A DNA stretch of 64,000 bases from JAIQFV01 sp041494885 (GCA_041494885.1 JBGQBO010000025.1:12220-76219); one strand, 5' to 3'; shown: positions 18,284-29,942, numbered from the stretch's first letter. Notes: generated from the letters alone by a model not told the origin. Program-made: numbers and translations.

Positions 18284-20059
18284 ATGCGACTTAAGGCAGA
18301 CTTTGCGGACAACTTAAAAATCAACGTCGACATCGTCCGTATTGTCTCGGATTACGTCAAACTCAAGAAGAGCGGGGTAAATTATAAGGGGCTGTGCCCA
18401 TTTCACAATGAAAAGACGCCCTCGTTCCATGTTCATAGTACGCGTCAGATGTTTCATTGCTTTGGTTGCGGTGTGGGAGGGGACGTCTTCAAGTTTGTGA
18501 TGCTGATCGACCGTCTGTCTTTTCCAGAAGCGGTGAAGTTGGTGGCCGAAAAGGCAGGGGTCCCGATCCAGGAAGAACGCAGCCTGGCGAGGGAGGATGA
18601 CGCCACCTCGAGGCAGCGCAAGGAGCTGTATCGCCTGAACGAATTTGCCATGGAATTTTTTTGCACTCAACTTCGGACGGGGTCGGAAGGAGTTGCCGCC
18701 CAGGAGTACTTGTCAGGCCGGGCAGTTTCTCCTGAAGCGATTGAGAAATTTAAGATCGGATATGCACCACAGTCAGGCGAAGCCTTGTATGGAAAGCTCC
18801 AGGCCGCCTTCGGTAATTCAGAAGTTCTTGAAGCCAGCGGCCTGATTATCAAGCGCGATGATGGCAACGGATTTTTTGATCGCTTTCGCCGCCGGGTGAT
18901 TTTTCCGATTTTTCGAGAGAATGGGAGTGTGGTCGCCTTTGGAGGCCGGATCCTGGGTGAGGGCCAACCCAAATACCTGAACTCGCCCGAATCGCCGGTG
19001 TATTCCAAGAGCCAAATACTGTATGGATTGAATTTCGCCAAAGAGGCGATCAAGAAACAAGATTATTCCATTTTGGTCGAGGGATACCTCGACGCCATCG
19101 GATTGAGCCAGGCGGGAGTCCACAATGGGGTTGCTTCCTGCGGTACGAGCCTTACTGAAAGCCAGGTCCGACTCATGGCCCGGTACTCGCAGAACATCAT
19201 GGTAAATTTCGATCCGGATTCTGCCGGGGTTTCGGCAGTTGAACGATCTTTGAATTTGTTGCTTGAGGACGGGTTTCAGATCAGGGTATTGACCTTACCC
19301 AAGGGCAATGACCCCGATCTCTTTATTCGTAATTTTGGCGTGGAGGAATATCGTCGCCAGCTGAAACAGGCACCCTTTTATCTCGATTATCTGATCGAAA
19401 AGGCCCGCGAAAAGGTTCATCCCGGGTCGAGTCGCAGCAAGGCCGAGGCGCTAAACTGGTTGCTGCCTTACGTTTCCCGTGTCAGCAATTCCATTGAACG
19501 CATGGAAATGGCACAAAAAGTGGCCGAAAAACTTGAGATCGATGATCCCCTTGTGAGCTCGGAACTCAAGCGCGCCGTCCGGGTGCGCCAGTCCCAACTC
19601 CAGAAGAATGTTGTTGATCGGGAGACTCGATTGAAGCCCGTCGAAATCCAGATTTTGCAGTCCGTCATGGGTGATGAAAATTTGGCTAAAGAGCTGCTTT
19701 CCTTCTGCCAATCAGCATCCTATTATTGTGGTTTGGCGTCAGAACGCATTTTTGAGGCAGTCCTGGTCGCCCTGAAGGAGGACGAGCCCCTTGACACTGA
19801 TCGAGTCCTCTCCCGCTTAACTTCGGAAGAGGACCGCGAGCTGTTTATGCGGATTCTCTATGAAAATGTCGAGCCCCTCTCGCATGATCACTTTGTGAAT
19901 TGCGTGGAGGCGCTAAAACGTCATTATTTGGAGAGAGAAAAGATCGCCCTGCAACATCAGATTAGGGATGCGGAGTCGCGTCGCGATATGGTACAACTCA
20001 AGGAATTATTGCAAAACCAGCAGAAATTGACACGTGAACTGGCCGATCTCTCCCATTAA
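18284..20059 (+). CDS. dnaG: DNA primase
   Basis: Makes RNA primers at the replication fork. 591 residues. The N-terminal zinc finger has Cys38, His41, Cys59 and Cys62 (CPFH...CFGC). The TOPRIM domain has VEGYLDAIGL near residue 265 and NFDPDSAG. A helical C-terminal domain for helicase binding follows. The start agrees with family alignment, but the ribosome-binding region is made of 7-nt repeat, so initiation strength is unclear. dnaG precedes rpoD, as in the widespread macromolecular-synthesis pairing, although a weak terminator-like hairpin separates them. Confidence 0.95.
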   Translation: MRLKADFADNLKINVDIVRIVSDYVKLKKSGVNYKGLCPFHNEKTPSFHVHSTRQMFHCFGCGVGGDVFKFVMLIDRLSFPEAVKLVAEKAGVPIQEERSLAREDDATSRQRKELYRLNEFAMEFFCTQLRTGSEGVAAQEYLSGRAVSPEAIEKFKIGYAPQSGEALYGKLQAAFGNSEVLEASGLIIKRDDGNGFFDRFRRRVIFPIFRENGSVVAFGGRILGEGQPKYLNSPESPVYSKSQILYGLNFAKEAIKKQDYSILVEGYLDAIGLSQAGVHNGVASCGTSLTESQVRLMARYSQNIMVNFDPDSAGVSAVERSLNLLLEDGFQIRVLTLPKGNDPDLFIRNFGVEEYRRQLKQAPFYLDYLIEKAREKVHPGSSRSKAEALNWLLPYVSRVSNSIERMEMAQKVAEKLEIDDPLVSSELKRAVRVRQSQLQKNVVDRETRLKPVEIQILQSVMGDENLAKELLSFCQSASYYCGLASERIFEAVLVALKEDEPLDTDRVLSRLTSEEDRELFMRILYENVEPLSHDHFVNCVEALKRHYLEREKIALQHQIRDAESRRDMVQLKELLQNQQKLTRELADLSH

Positions 20060-20133
20060 CGCGGGAGAGATACTAAAGTGAAAGGAGTTCTTTGACGAAA
20101 AGGAAGGGGTGACTTGAATCGATAATTTTTGGC

Positions 20134-20156
20134 GCCGCCACCGGGGCGGCATTTTT
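20134..20156 (+). terminator. Weak terminator-like hairpin between dnaG and rpoD
   Basis: GCCGCC (20134-20139) pairs with GGCGGC (20145-20150) around a 5-base loop, followed by ATTTTT. Short stem, modest T-tract. It may uncouple rpoD from dnaG partially. Confidence 0.45.
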
Positions 20157-20212
20157 GCCGAATAGGAATCGGCCTAAGTGGGAAGTGCTCGATTTAACAA
20201 GGAGCAAAAACA

Positions 20213-21919
<1,707 letters not shown>

Positions 21920-22235
21920 ATCGGCTCCAACTCCGATTGACCTTCAAACCCTTCCGAGAATCCCTCCGGAAGGGTTTTTTGTTGTTGACGGATTGATTGG
22001 GGGAGGAAGGTTTCAGGTGCCGATTGTTGGGCGCCGGGAGAAAGTCGCGGTCGGAAATCAGATGCGGATCATGGCTGGCAAGGGAGAACAGTTCAGGCGG
22101 ATTCCCTCCACTCTGACGACCATCCCCCGGTACCCGACACTTGGCGCCTCTCTTCCATCTCTTGAGGGCGAATCCGAATTTCCTCCTAAAAGGAGAACTG
22201 TGATATAAAAACTCTTTAAAGATCGGAGGAACGCA
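21920..22235. other. Intergenic region between rpoD and the xdh gene
   Basis: It holds the rpoD terminator (21947-21980) and a GGAGG ribosome site 6 bases before the next ATG. No believable ORF. A promoter for the following gene cluster should lie between about 21985 and 22215, but I cannot name boxes with confidence. Confidence 0.4.
21947..21980 (+). terminator. Intrinsic terminator of rpoD
   Basis: Perfect 10-bp stem AACCCTTCCG / CGGAAGGGTT (21947-21956 and 21967-21976) with a 10-base loop and a run of six T. Strong rho-independent terminator. Confidence 0.9.
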
Positions 22236-24749
22236 ATGGCGAGCGTTGGAGAACGCGTCGCGCGGCCAGATTCATGGGACAAGGTCACAGGGAGCGCGCG
22301 TTATATCGACGATCTCTCGTTTGGCGGAATGCTTTTCGCAGCGGTGGTCCGAGCTCCGCATGCTCACGCGAGGATTCGAACACTCTCCCTCTCAAAGGCC
22401 CGCCGTATGGCGGGGGTCCATGCCGTCCTCACGGCCCACGATATCCGGGGCGCCAACCTGATCCCGTTGATTCAGCAGGATCAACCCATGTTGGCCAGCG
22501 ACGAAGTTCGGCACATCGGGGAGGCGGTCGCTCTCGTCGCGGCCGAGACTCGTCAGCAGGCCCAGGAGGCGGCTGAAGCCATCCGCGTGGAATACGAATT
22601 GCTTCCCTCTACCCTCACCATTGAAGACGGGTTCAGAAAGGGCGAGGTCGTTCAACACTGGAAGATTCGGCGGGGCACCCCGCAGGAAATCTTCACGCGA
22701 AGCGATGTTGTCATCGTTGAAGAAACCTATCGAACCCCCTATCAGGAACATGCCTATATCGAGACCAACGGCATGATTGCCGTGCCGGAAACGGACGGAG
22801 GCATCACCGTTTACGGATCATTGCAGTGCCCGTTTTATGTGCAGAAGGCGGTTGCCAGCATCACTGGACTAATGATGAACGCTTGCCGCGTCATTCAGGC
22901 CGTCACCGGCGGTGGCTTTGGCGGAAAAGAAGATGCTCCAAGTCTCCCGGCGGCGATGGTGGCCGCGCTGGCCCAGGCAACGGGCCGTCCCGTCAAATAC
23001 ATCCTGTCTCGCGAGGAGGACATGCAGGTGATGTCCAAACGCCACCCTGGAAAGATAGTTTGTCGTACGGCGGCGTCGCGGTCGGGAAAGTTGCTGGCCA
23101 TTGATGTGGACTATTATCTCGACAGTGGAGCGTATGCCACCCTCTCGCCCGTGGTCTTGTGGAGAGGTATCAATCATGCTGCCGGTCCGTATCGGTGTGA
23201 GCATGCCCGCGTGGATGCTTACGCAATTCGAACACACAAGGTTCCCTGCGGAGCATTCCGCGGGTTCGGTGAGCCCCAAATCGTCTTTGCGCAAGAATGC
23301 CAGATGGATCAGCTTGCCGAAAAACTCGGGTTGGATCCACTGAGATTTCGGGAAATGAATGGACTCGAACTGGGGGACGTTACTCTCACGGGTCATCGAC
23401 TAAGGGAGTCCGTAGGATTCAAGGAGACGATTGCCGAAGTCAGACGTGCTTCCCGCTATGAGACGTTAAAGCGGGAGATCGAGCTTCAAAACGCTGCTTC
23501 GGATCTGAGCGGCGGGCATGGGTTGCGTCATCGGAAACGCCGCGGCCTCGGCATCGGGTGCTGTTACTATGGGGTCGGCTTGGGAGCACGGGGTGGGTAC
23601 CTCAACCCTGCCGGAGCCAGCGTTGTGGTAAGTGCTGACGCGAGCGTCACCGTGGCTGTGGGCACCACCGAAATCGGGCAGGGGATGATAACCGTTCTCT
23701 CCCAGATTGCGGCTGATGCCATTGGCTGTCCCATGGAGTTTATCCGGATCCTTCCCCCCGATACGGCGCTCGTTCCTGATTCGGGTCCCACGGTCGCTTC
23801 CCGGACGACATTGATGAGCGGGAATGCCATCGCCGATGCATGCCGACAAATCCGGGAACGTATGACCGCTGCGTGTGCCGACTACGATTTTTCAAAAATC
23901 CCTGAAATCCAGAGGGGCTCAACCGCAAGGAAAAATGCCGGGGGTACGCCGCCGGCAAACATCACGTTCAAAGACATCGTGACAGGTAGCTACACCGCCC
24001 TCGGCAAAAATCCAATTTCTTCCAATGAAAAATCGAAGGCCGCCTTGTTCTGGAAGGCCACGGTCCAGCATTGTGTCCAAAATATGGTCCAGCTCTCCGC
24101 CCATGGCTGGGCCGTCCCCCCACAAACCACGTACGACCTGGAGACGGGGATGGGCGATGTCTATGTAACTTACTCTTACACGACAAACCTGGCCGAAGTG
24201 GAAGTGGATGAGGAAACGGGAGAGACACGGGTCCTGAGGGTCTGGACGGCCCATGACGTGGGAAAGGCCATCAATCCGCAGACGGGAGAAGGCCAGATCG
24301 AAGGCGGCGTCGTTCAGGGGCTCGGTTATGCTCTTACGGAGGAGCATGTCCTGGCGATTCAAGAACCCAATTCAAACCGCCGACCCCCAAGATCCAACGG
24401 TAAGGATCGGCCCTGTCCGGGAAGGATTTTAAACGATCAATTCTCGACTTACATCATTCCCACAACCATGGATATACCTGAAATCCATCCACTCCTCGTC
24501 GAGAAATCCTTCTCCTATGGACCTTTTGGTGCAAAGGGCCTTGGAGAAACGCCCATCATTGCCGTCGCTCCGGCCGTCGTCAATGCCATCGCGCACGCCA
24601 CGGGGATTCGCTTGAGGGAGATTCCAACCACACCCGAACGCGTTTGGGAGGCATTGCGGGGGAGAGGCAAGTTGACAGGAAGTCACAAGTCGGAGGTCAG
24701 AAGTCAGAAATCAAAGACCAGAAGTCGGAAGGGGGAGATCAGAAGTTAG
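22236..24749 (+). CDS. Molybdenum hydroxylase large subunit, XdhD-like
   Basis: Molybdopterin-cytosine-dinucleotide or MPT-binding catalytic subunit of a xanthine-dehydrogenase-family enzyme, 837 residues. GGGFGGKED carries the glutamate equivalent to purine-contacting Glu802 of bovine xanthine oxidase. CGAFRGFGEPQ carries the matching arginine. GAKGLGE near the C-terminus holds the catalytic glutamate. GGAGG lies 6 bases before ATG 22236. The last 25 or so residues (from about 24680) are rich in Ser, Lys, Arg and Glu and are translated from a 7-nt repeat array, beyond the normal family end. The fused FeS/FAD subunit and SsnA follow. Hypoxanthine or xanthine is the likely substrate type; aromatic or aldehyde substrates are not excluded. 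Confidence 0.92.
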   Translation: MASVGERVARPDSWDKVTGSARYIDDLSFGGMLFAAVVRAPHAHARIRTLSLSKARRMAGVHAVLTAHDIRGANLIPLIQQDQPMLASDEVRHIGEAVALVAAETRQQAQEAAEAIRVEYELLPSTLTIEDGFRKGEVVQHWKIRRGTPQEIFTRSDVVIVEETYRTPYQEHAYIETNGMIAVPETDGGITVYGSLQCPFYVQKAVASITGLMMNACRVIQAVTGGGFGGKEDAPSLPAAMVAALAQATGRPVKYILSREEDMQVMSKRHPGKIVCRTAASRSGKLLAIDVDYYLDSGAYATLSPVVLWRGINHAAGPYRCEHARVDAYAIRTHKVPCGAFRGFGEPQIVFAQECQMDQLAEKLGLDPLRFREMNGLELGDVTLTGHRLRESVGFKETIAEVRRASRYETLKREIELQNAASDLSGGHGLRHRKRRGLGIGCCYYGVGLGARGGYLNPAGASVVVSADASVTVAVGTTEIGQGMITVLSQIAADAIGCPMEFIRILPPDTALVPDSGPTVASRTTLMSGNAIADACRQIRERMTAACADYDFSKIPEIQRGSTARKNAGGTPPANITFKDIVTGSYTALGKNPISSNEKSKAALFWKATVQHCVQNMVQLSAHGWAVPPQTTYDLETGMGDVYVTYSYTTNLAEVEVDEETGETRVLRVWTAHDVGKAINPQTGEGQIEGGVVQGLGYALTEEHVLAIQEPNSNRRPPRSNGKDRPCPGRILNDQFSTYIIPTTMDIPEIHPLLVEKSFSYGPFGAKGLGETPIIAVAPAVVNAIAHATGIRLREIPTTPERVWEALRGRGKLTGSHKSEVRSQKSKTRSRKGEIRS

Positions 24750-24760
24750 AAATCAGAATC
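24680..24760. repeat. 7-nt-period repeat array overlapping the 3' end of the xdhD-like gene
   Basis: Units such as AAGTCGG, AGGTCAG, AAGTCAG, AAATCAA, AGATCAG, AAGTTAG and AAATCAG follow each other at 7-base spacing. The array is read in frame as the last residues of the upstream gene and runs a few bases past its stop. No inverted partner array is seen here. Confidence 0.8.
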
Positions 24761-24821
24761 GCATCCCGAGTCAGGCGGCAGATCACAATTACCATTTCTC
24801 AATACGAAGCTGCTTTCCCCC

Positions 24822-26378
24822 ATGAACAATCCGAATAGCGTTCGAATCCAATTCACTGTCAATGGCAAACTCGAGGATTTGCCGATGGACCCGTCCCTGC
24901 GTCTGCTTGATGTGTTGCGTGAGCAGTTGCGGCTGACGGGGACCAAGGAAGGCTGTGGTAAGGGGGAATGCGGTGCTTGCACGGTCATCATGGATGGTCG
25001 AACCGTGGATTCCTGTTTAGTTATGGCATACCAGGCCGACGGCAGTGAAATATGGACCATCGAAGGATTGCCTCGACTGTGGCAAAGACAATGCAGTCCG
25101 GGTCGCTCCAAAACCGCCGGCTCCGTGGAAGACCCCGCGCGCGATCTTCATCCTCTCCAGCAGGCCTTTGTTCATTGTGGCTCGTCGCAATGCGGGATTT
25201 GCATCCCGGGAATGATCATGTCAGCGGCCGATCTCCTGGCACGTTTCCCCGATCCGTCGCAGGAGCAGATTCGTTATGGACTTGCGGGTAACCTGTGCCG
25301 CTGCACCGGCTATGTCAAGATTTTCGAGGCGGTGAAGAAGGCAGCCCGGGTAACGAGAAAAGTAGCGAGATCATCCATGAAAGCAGGGCTCCGAGCCCGA
25401 CCCAATCCCCTCCCCCTCACGCCAGATCAACACTCCAGGAGCAATGCCACAAACCCTCATATCACGACCACCCTGAAAGGGGCTTTGAAAATCCTGGCTG
25501 GAAACTTGCGGCCCGCCTTTCGCCAGTTGGCGGGAGGAACCGATGCCCTTGTCCGCGCGAAAGACGGGATCGGCTCCCCAGCTCAGATGTTTGACCTCTT
25601 CAGGATCAAAGAACTTCACGGAATCCAAGAACTGAAATCCAAACCGGGGCCGCAATCCGGGGATCAAGCAGCACCGGTAGGGGAAATCCGGATCGGCTCC
25701 GCAACTACCTTCACCGAGGTCCTGGAGTCTCCTCTCCTCAGAAGATATGCCCCTGCATTAATCCAAGCCTGCGCCGTCATCGGGGGCCCGCAGATTCGTA
25801 ATCGGGGTACGCTGGGAGGAAATTTCGCCAATGCTTCCCCCGCGGCTGATTCCGTTCCTGCCCTGATGTCGTTAGGCGCTATCCTGGAGATTGCTTCTCT
25901 AAGAAAAAGGCGCCTGGTGCCCGCCGTGAAGTTCTTCGTGGGCCCGGGCAAGACCGTTTTGAAGCGCGATGAGTTGATCGTTGGTTTTCGATTCCCCAGG
26001 TTTAAAAATGTCGTTGGATGCTATCTGCGCCTCGGTCAACGACAGGCGCAAGCCATTTCCAAAGTGGACATTGCGGTCACTGCGGTGCCCGGAATTCGGA
26101 AGCGCACCCCTGGCGCAATGGCCCAACGATCCTTCAAGTATCTAGGCATTTGTGTTGGATCCGTAGCGCCCACGGTCTTTCGTGCCGTCCGGACGGAGAA
26201 GATCCTTATGCAATCTCCATTGACGGCGAAGCTGCTCGAACGGGCCAAGGAGGCCATCAAGAAGGAAGTGAAACCGATTGATGACATCCGTTCTTCGGCC
26301 GAATACCGTTGCGAGATGAGCGCGCTGCTCCTCGAACGCGCCCTGAAAAAGATCGGTTGGGATCCCGGTTCCACTTGA
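24822..26378 (+). CDS. Molybdenum hydroxylase fused [2Fe-2S]/FAD subunit
   Basis: Electron-transfer subunit for the enzyme encoded just upstream, 518 residues. The N-terminal ferredoxin-like and helical [2Fe-2S] domains (about 1-180) have CGKGECGAC and CGSSQCGICIPGM...CRCTGY. A linker follows, then a CoxM-type FAD domain (about 205-515) with AGGTDALVRAKDG and RNRGTLGGNFANASPAADS flavin motifs. In most XDHs these are two polypeptides; fusion also occurs in some XdhA-type proteins. A 30-residue linker interrupts the usual spacing between the two FeS motifs. Order large subunit then FeS/FAD subunit. Confidence 0.92.
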   Translation: MNNPNSVRIQFTVNGKLEDLPMDPSLRLLDVLREQLRLTGTKEGCGKGECGACTVIMDGRTVDSCLVMAYQADGSEIWTIEGLPRLWQRQCSPGRSKTAGSVEDPARDLHPLQQAFVHCGSSQCGICIPGMIMSAADLLARFPDPSQEQIRYGLAGNLCRCTGYVKIFEAVKKAARVTRKVARSSMKAGLRARPNPLPLTPDQHSRSNATNPHITTTLKGALKILAGNLRPAFRQLAGGTDALVRAKDGIGSPAQMFDLFRIKELHGIQELKSKPGPQSGDQAAPVGEIRIGSATTFTEVLESPLLRRYAPALIQACAVIGGPQIRNRGTLGGNFANASPAADSVPALMSLGAILEIASLRKRRLVPAVKFFVGPGKTVLKRDELIVGFRFPRFKNVVGCYLRLGQRQAQAISKVDIAVTAVPGIRKRTPGAMAQRSFKYLGICVGSVAPTVFRAVRTEKILMQSPLTAKLLERAKEAIKKEVKPIDDIRSSAEYRCEMSALLLERALKKIGWDPGST

Positions 26379-26479
26379 TCGAGTGGAAAAACAGAACTTC
26401 AATCCCGTGGGGTTTGGTCTGGCTTCTGCCGCCAGAGTTCTGTATTGTAAGGGCCGAATTCTAATACCTTCTCCATACC

Positions 26480-27817
26480 ATGAGCCCTATTCTTCTGAAG
26501 AATGCAATCCTGATTGAACTTGAGCCGGTGAGCCTCGAAAAAGCGGATCTTCGACTGAGCCAGGGAAAGATTGCCGCGCGCGCCAAGAATCTGAGAAAGA
26601 AACCCTCTGAAACAGTCCTGGATCTGGATGGAAAGGTCGTTCTGCCTGGTTGGGTTTGTGCTCACACCCATCTATACTCGGCATTGTCGCGGGGGATGCC
26701 GCCGCCGGAACGCCCGCCAAGGGACTTTCTGGACATTCTGAAAAAAATCTGGTGGCGGATCGACTGGGCGCACAATGAGGAGTCGATTTACTACTCTGCA
26801 CTTGTGGGAGCCATGGAGGCGGCTCGTTGTGGAACCACACTGCTGATCGATCACCACGCTTCACCTTCCGTCATCAAGGGCTCCCTCAAGATTATCCGCC
26901 GCGCCGTGCAAAAGGTGGGGCTTCGCGGCATTCTTTGCTACGAGGTGACGGATCGGGGCGGCATGGTCGAACGTGACCATGGGATGGAAGAGAATGTCGA
27001 TTTTATCTCCGCGCATCAGACCCACTCGCATTTCCGGGGATTGTTTGGCGCCCATGCATCGTTCACTCTAAAGAATGATTCCCTACGTGCGTGTGCCCGC
27101 CTGGCCAATGAACTTCATTCGGGGCTTCACATCCATGTCGCCGAAGATCGGTTTGACGCCCTGCAGGCGCGAGCCGAATACTCTCAAGCGGTTATCGAAC
27201 GAATCGAGTCCTTCGAGGGTCTCAACTCCAAGAGCCTCCTTGCCCATGGAACCCATCTGACCTCTGCAGAGATCGAACGGGTGAACCAGGCACGGGCATG
27301 GTTGGTGCACAATCCCCGCTCGAATATGAATAACTCGGTCGGTTATGCCGCCCCGGCCCGGTTCGGTGAACGCGTCGCTCTAGGGACAGATGGAATTACT
27401 TCAAATATGTTCGACGAAGCCAAGTTCGCTTTTTTCAAATGGCGCGACTCCGCCTACCAGGACGACCCCCCGAAAGGTGCGAACGGCGAGGGTCCCTCCG
27501 CGCCGAAACTCGACGTCGTGGCACTGCTTGCCAATGGTCACCGTCTGGCTTCAGAGATTTTTGGCTTGAATTTCGGAACGCTTCAGCCAGGATCAGAGGC
27601 CGATCTCATCATCCTGGATTATCCTTCCCCCACCCCCATGACCCGGGAGAACTTTGCAGGCCATCTCCTTTTTGGTATGGACGCCTCTCACGTAGAGAGC
27701 GTCATGGTCGCTGGCAGGTTTGTTGTTAAGGATCGGCAATTCCCCCATCTTGACATCCCTTCAATCTATCAGAAGTCATCCATCCTGGCACGCCACCTCT
27801 GGGACCGCGCATTCTAG
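26480..27817 (+). CDS. ssnA: SsnA-like aminohydrolase
   Basis: Metal-dependent hydrolase of the amidohydrolase superfamily, 445 residues. Metal ligands: AHTHLYSALSRG, HIHVAED, LAHGTHL and GTDGITSNMF. The SsnA group is found beside ygfK, xdhD and carbamate kinase in purine/uric acid gene clusters, and deamination or ring opening of a purine-derived product is expected. Here it follows the XdhD-like pair by 100 bases. No ribosome site better than AATACC is seen before ATG 26480. The gene ends before an AT-rich non-coding stretch. Confidence 0.9.
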   Translation: MSPILLKNAILIELEPVSLEKADLRLSQGKIAARAKNLRKKPSETVLDLDGKVVLPGWVCAHTHLYSALSRGMPPPERPPRDFLDILKKIWWRIDWAHNEESIYYSALVGAMEAARCGTTLLIDHHASPSVIKGSLKIIRRAVQKVGLRGILCYEVTDRGGMVERDHGMEENVDFISAHQTHSHFRGLFGAHASFTLKNDSLRACARLANELHSGLHIHVAEDRFDALQARAEYSQAVIERIESFEGLNSKSLLAHGTHLTSAEIERVNQARAWLVHNPRSNMNNSVGYAAPARFGERVALGTDGITSNMFDEAKFAFFKWRDSAYQDDPPKGANGEGPSAPKLDVVALLANGHRLASEIFGLNFGTLQPGSEADLIILDYPSPTPMTRENFAGHLLFGMDASHVESVMVAGRFVVKDRQFPHLDIPSIYQKSSILARHLWDRAF

Positions 27818-28395
27818 AAAACTAATATTATCAACAACTTATACTATTAATAACGTGTGCATTTCGTGAGGAAAAACTGCCAATTTCGTGTCGTTTTTTG
27901 TTGATTTCTGGTAATATCCTAGAAATTAAACTCTCGAATAAAGCCTATGATTTGACCTCAGACCTTTTTTTGAGTATTATTTATAGGCGGATAAGACGGT
28001 TTGGTGGAAGCGCTTAGATCTTTAGCAGTAAATCTCTTTTATCTCTTTTTCGGCAGATCTGGAGTGCCCGACATAATTTCTTACCGATAGGACCCCGATC
28101 TTGGTGGTTATTAAAGTCCCGGATTGTTCTCAATGCTTGAATAGGGACTTTTAGAGACTGAAATCAGGTTGGAGCCCTCGCGAGTACCATAGAAAGAAGT
28201 CTTCATATGAACAAGCTTTCCCGAGGCCAGAGTGCCAATTGTGGACCATTCTACATTATTGTTGTTGAGCCGTTCATTGTCGATCATCACACCGGCTTCG
28301 AGTAATTAAGACCCTCTCCTTCTAGTTTTCAATTCTATTCAACTTCCACTGAATATTCGCGGAACTCATCTCTATCTATGTTTTCTGGAGGACTT
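27818..28395. other. AT-rich non-coding region before the aminotransferase
   Basis: About 580 bases, visibly richer in A and T than the flanks, particularly 27820-28010. The word ATTTCGTG occurs twice (27859-27890). A 32-codon frame at 28207-28305 starts behind AGAAAGAAG but resembles nothing I know. No known riboswitch or RNA fold is recognised. It probably holds the promoter of the next gene block. Confidence 0.4.
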
Positions 28396-29703
28396 ATGCG
28401 AGTTAATATTGTAAAACGAGCCAAAAGATTGCTAACGCCTGCTCTTGGATGGGATACCGAACTCGTGGTTCGGCGAGCCCGTGGGGCTGAGGTCGAGACG
28501 AAAACAGGCAAGAAATATCTCGATTTCTCCTGTGGGACTGCCACCACCAATATTGGCCACTGCCACCCCAAAGTGATTTCAGCGGCCAAGCATCAGATGA
28601 ACAATCTCATCCACGCGGGCGGTGTTTATTACTACGACAGTCTTGTAAAGGTGGCCGAAGAATTGAAGGTAATTACCCCCGGGGCGATCGACATGTTCTT
28701 CTTCTCCAATAGTGGCGCGGAAGCCATTGAAGGGGCCATGAAACTGGCCAAGAGCGTGACTCATCGTCCCGCTATTCTTAGTTTCCGCGGCGCCTTTCAC
28801 GGAAGGACTCTGGGCTGTGTTTCAATCACCTCGTCCAACGTCAAGTACCGGAAGAACTACGAACCGCTGCTCCCTTCCGTTTATCGTGCCCCTTTTGCCA
28901 ACTGCTATCGTTGCCCTTACGGACAGCATCGCGAGACATGCGCTTTTGAATGCATCCAGTTCATTCGCGACATTTTCAATCAGGAAGTACATCCGGAACA
29001 GACTGCAGCCATCGTCTTCGAGCCGGTGCAAGGTGAAGGCGGCTATATTGTTCCTCCCATAGAATTCATTCAATTTCTGCGAGACTTCAGCCGTGAACAT
29101 GGCATTATGCTTATCGCAGATGAAGTTCAAACAGGCTTTGGTCGCACCGGGAAGTGGTTTGCGTGCGATCACTTTGGGGTTGAGCCCGACATCATCGTCA
29201 TGGCGAAGGGCATTGCTTCGGGTTTCCCGCTCAGCGCCTTTGGGGCCCCCTCCAAGATCATGAAGCAGTGGGCGCCCGGAGCACATGGAACCACCTTTGG
29301 TGGTAATCCCGTCTCTTGTGCTGCCGCGGTGGCGACCATCAAGGCGATTCGGGACGAGAAGATGCTCGAGAATTGTCAGGAGCTGAGTAAAGAGGCGTTC
29401 TCACGGCTGAAGAAAATAAAGAACGGCAACCCCATCGTCGGGGACGTCCGTGGGCTGGGTTTCATGATCGGCATTGAGTTAGTCGATCGCAACGGGGATC
29501 CCAACGCTGAAGCGACCGAGAAGATCCTACAACATTGCCTGGATGCAGGATTGATCCTGATCAGCTGCGGGACCCATGGCAACGTCATACGATTTATTCC
29601 GCCCATCAATATCACTCGGGAGCAACTGAATCGCGGGCTCGATATCCTGGATTCGGCCCTCCAGGCTGTGACTGAGGAGGAGTTTGAAGCCGTGCACGCC
29701 TAG
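28396..29703 (+). CDS. Class-III PLP aminotransferase (GabT/ornithine-type)
   Basis: Transfers an omega- or alpha-amino group to a keto acid, about 435 residues. The PLP lysine lies in VMAKGIASGFP; the GxG and DEVQTGFGRTG motifs are intact. A cysteine-rich segment (CYRCPYGQHRETCAFEC) is seen in several 4-aminobutyrate and beta-alanine aminotransferases. ATG 28396 is preferred to ATG 28378 because GGAGG lies 5 bases before it. It precedes the GTPase, ornithine carbamoyltransferase and carbamate kinase, so ornithine, GABA or a beta-amino acid from pyrimidine or purine breakdown are candidate substrates. Confidence 0.9.
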   Translation: MRVNIVKRAKRLLTPALGWDTELVVRRARGAEVETKTGKKYLDFSCGTATTNIGHCHPKVISAAKHQMNNLIHAGGVYYYDSLVKVAEELKVITPGAIDMFFFSNSGAEAIEGAMKLAKSVTHRPAILSFRGAFHGRTLGCVSITSSNVKYRKNYEPLLPSVYRAPFANCYRCPYGQHRETCAFECIQFIRDIFNQEVHPEQTAAIVFEPVQGEGGYIVPPIEFIQFLRDFSREHGIMLIADEVQTGFGRTGKWFACDHFGVEPDIIVMAKGIASGFPLSAFGAPSKIMKQWAPGAHGTTFGGNPVSCAAAVATIKAIRDEKMLENCQELSKEAFSRLKKIKNGNPIVGDVRGLGFMIGIELVDRNGDPNAEATEKILQHCLDAGLILISCGTHGNVIRFIPPINITREQLNRGLDILDSALQAVTEEEFEAVHA

Positions 29704-29942
29704 TCCTTCCGTTGTGTGCGACGGTACATTTGTCGCCGACTCGGCCGGGGAGGCCCCCGGTTGATTCGGACTGGCGATATATTTGTAGGCCTCTACCAAG
29801 GGAAACATACACCCTTTTTACGGGCAAAGTAGATCATGGCCGCCGGTTTGTCCTGATCATTCGATGGGGGGGCCCCAGCTCTTTGTAAGGGGAGAAAACT
29901 AGCCCCAATGCACGAACCATTTCACTTTTTGCGAGGTCTTTT

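Noticed and set aside
28207..28305. 32-codon small ORF in the AT-rich leader
   Set aside because: Only a modest ribosome site supports it; composition and length do not exceed chance.
27818..28395. Purine or guanidine riboswitch before the aminotransferase
   Set aside because: I could not find the conserved junction bases or a matching three-helix fold.
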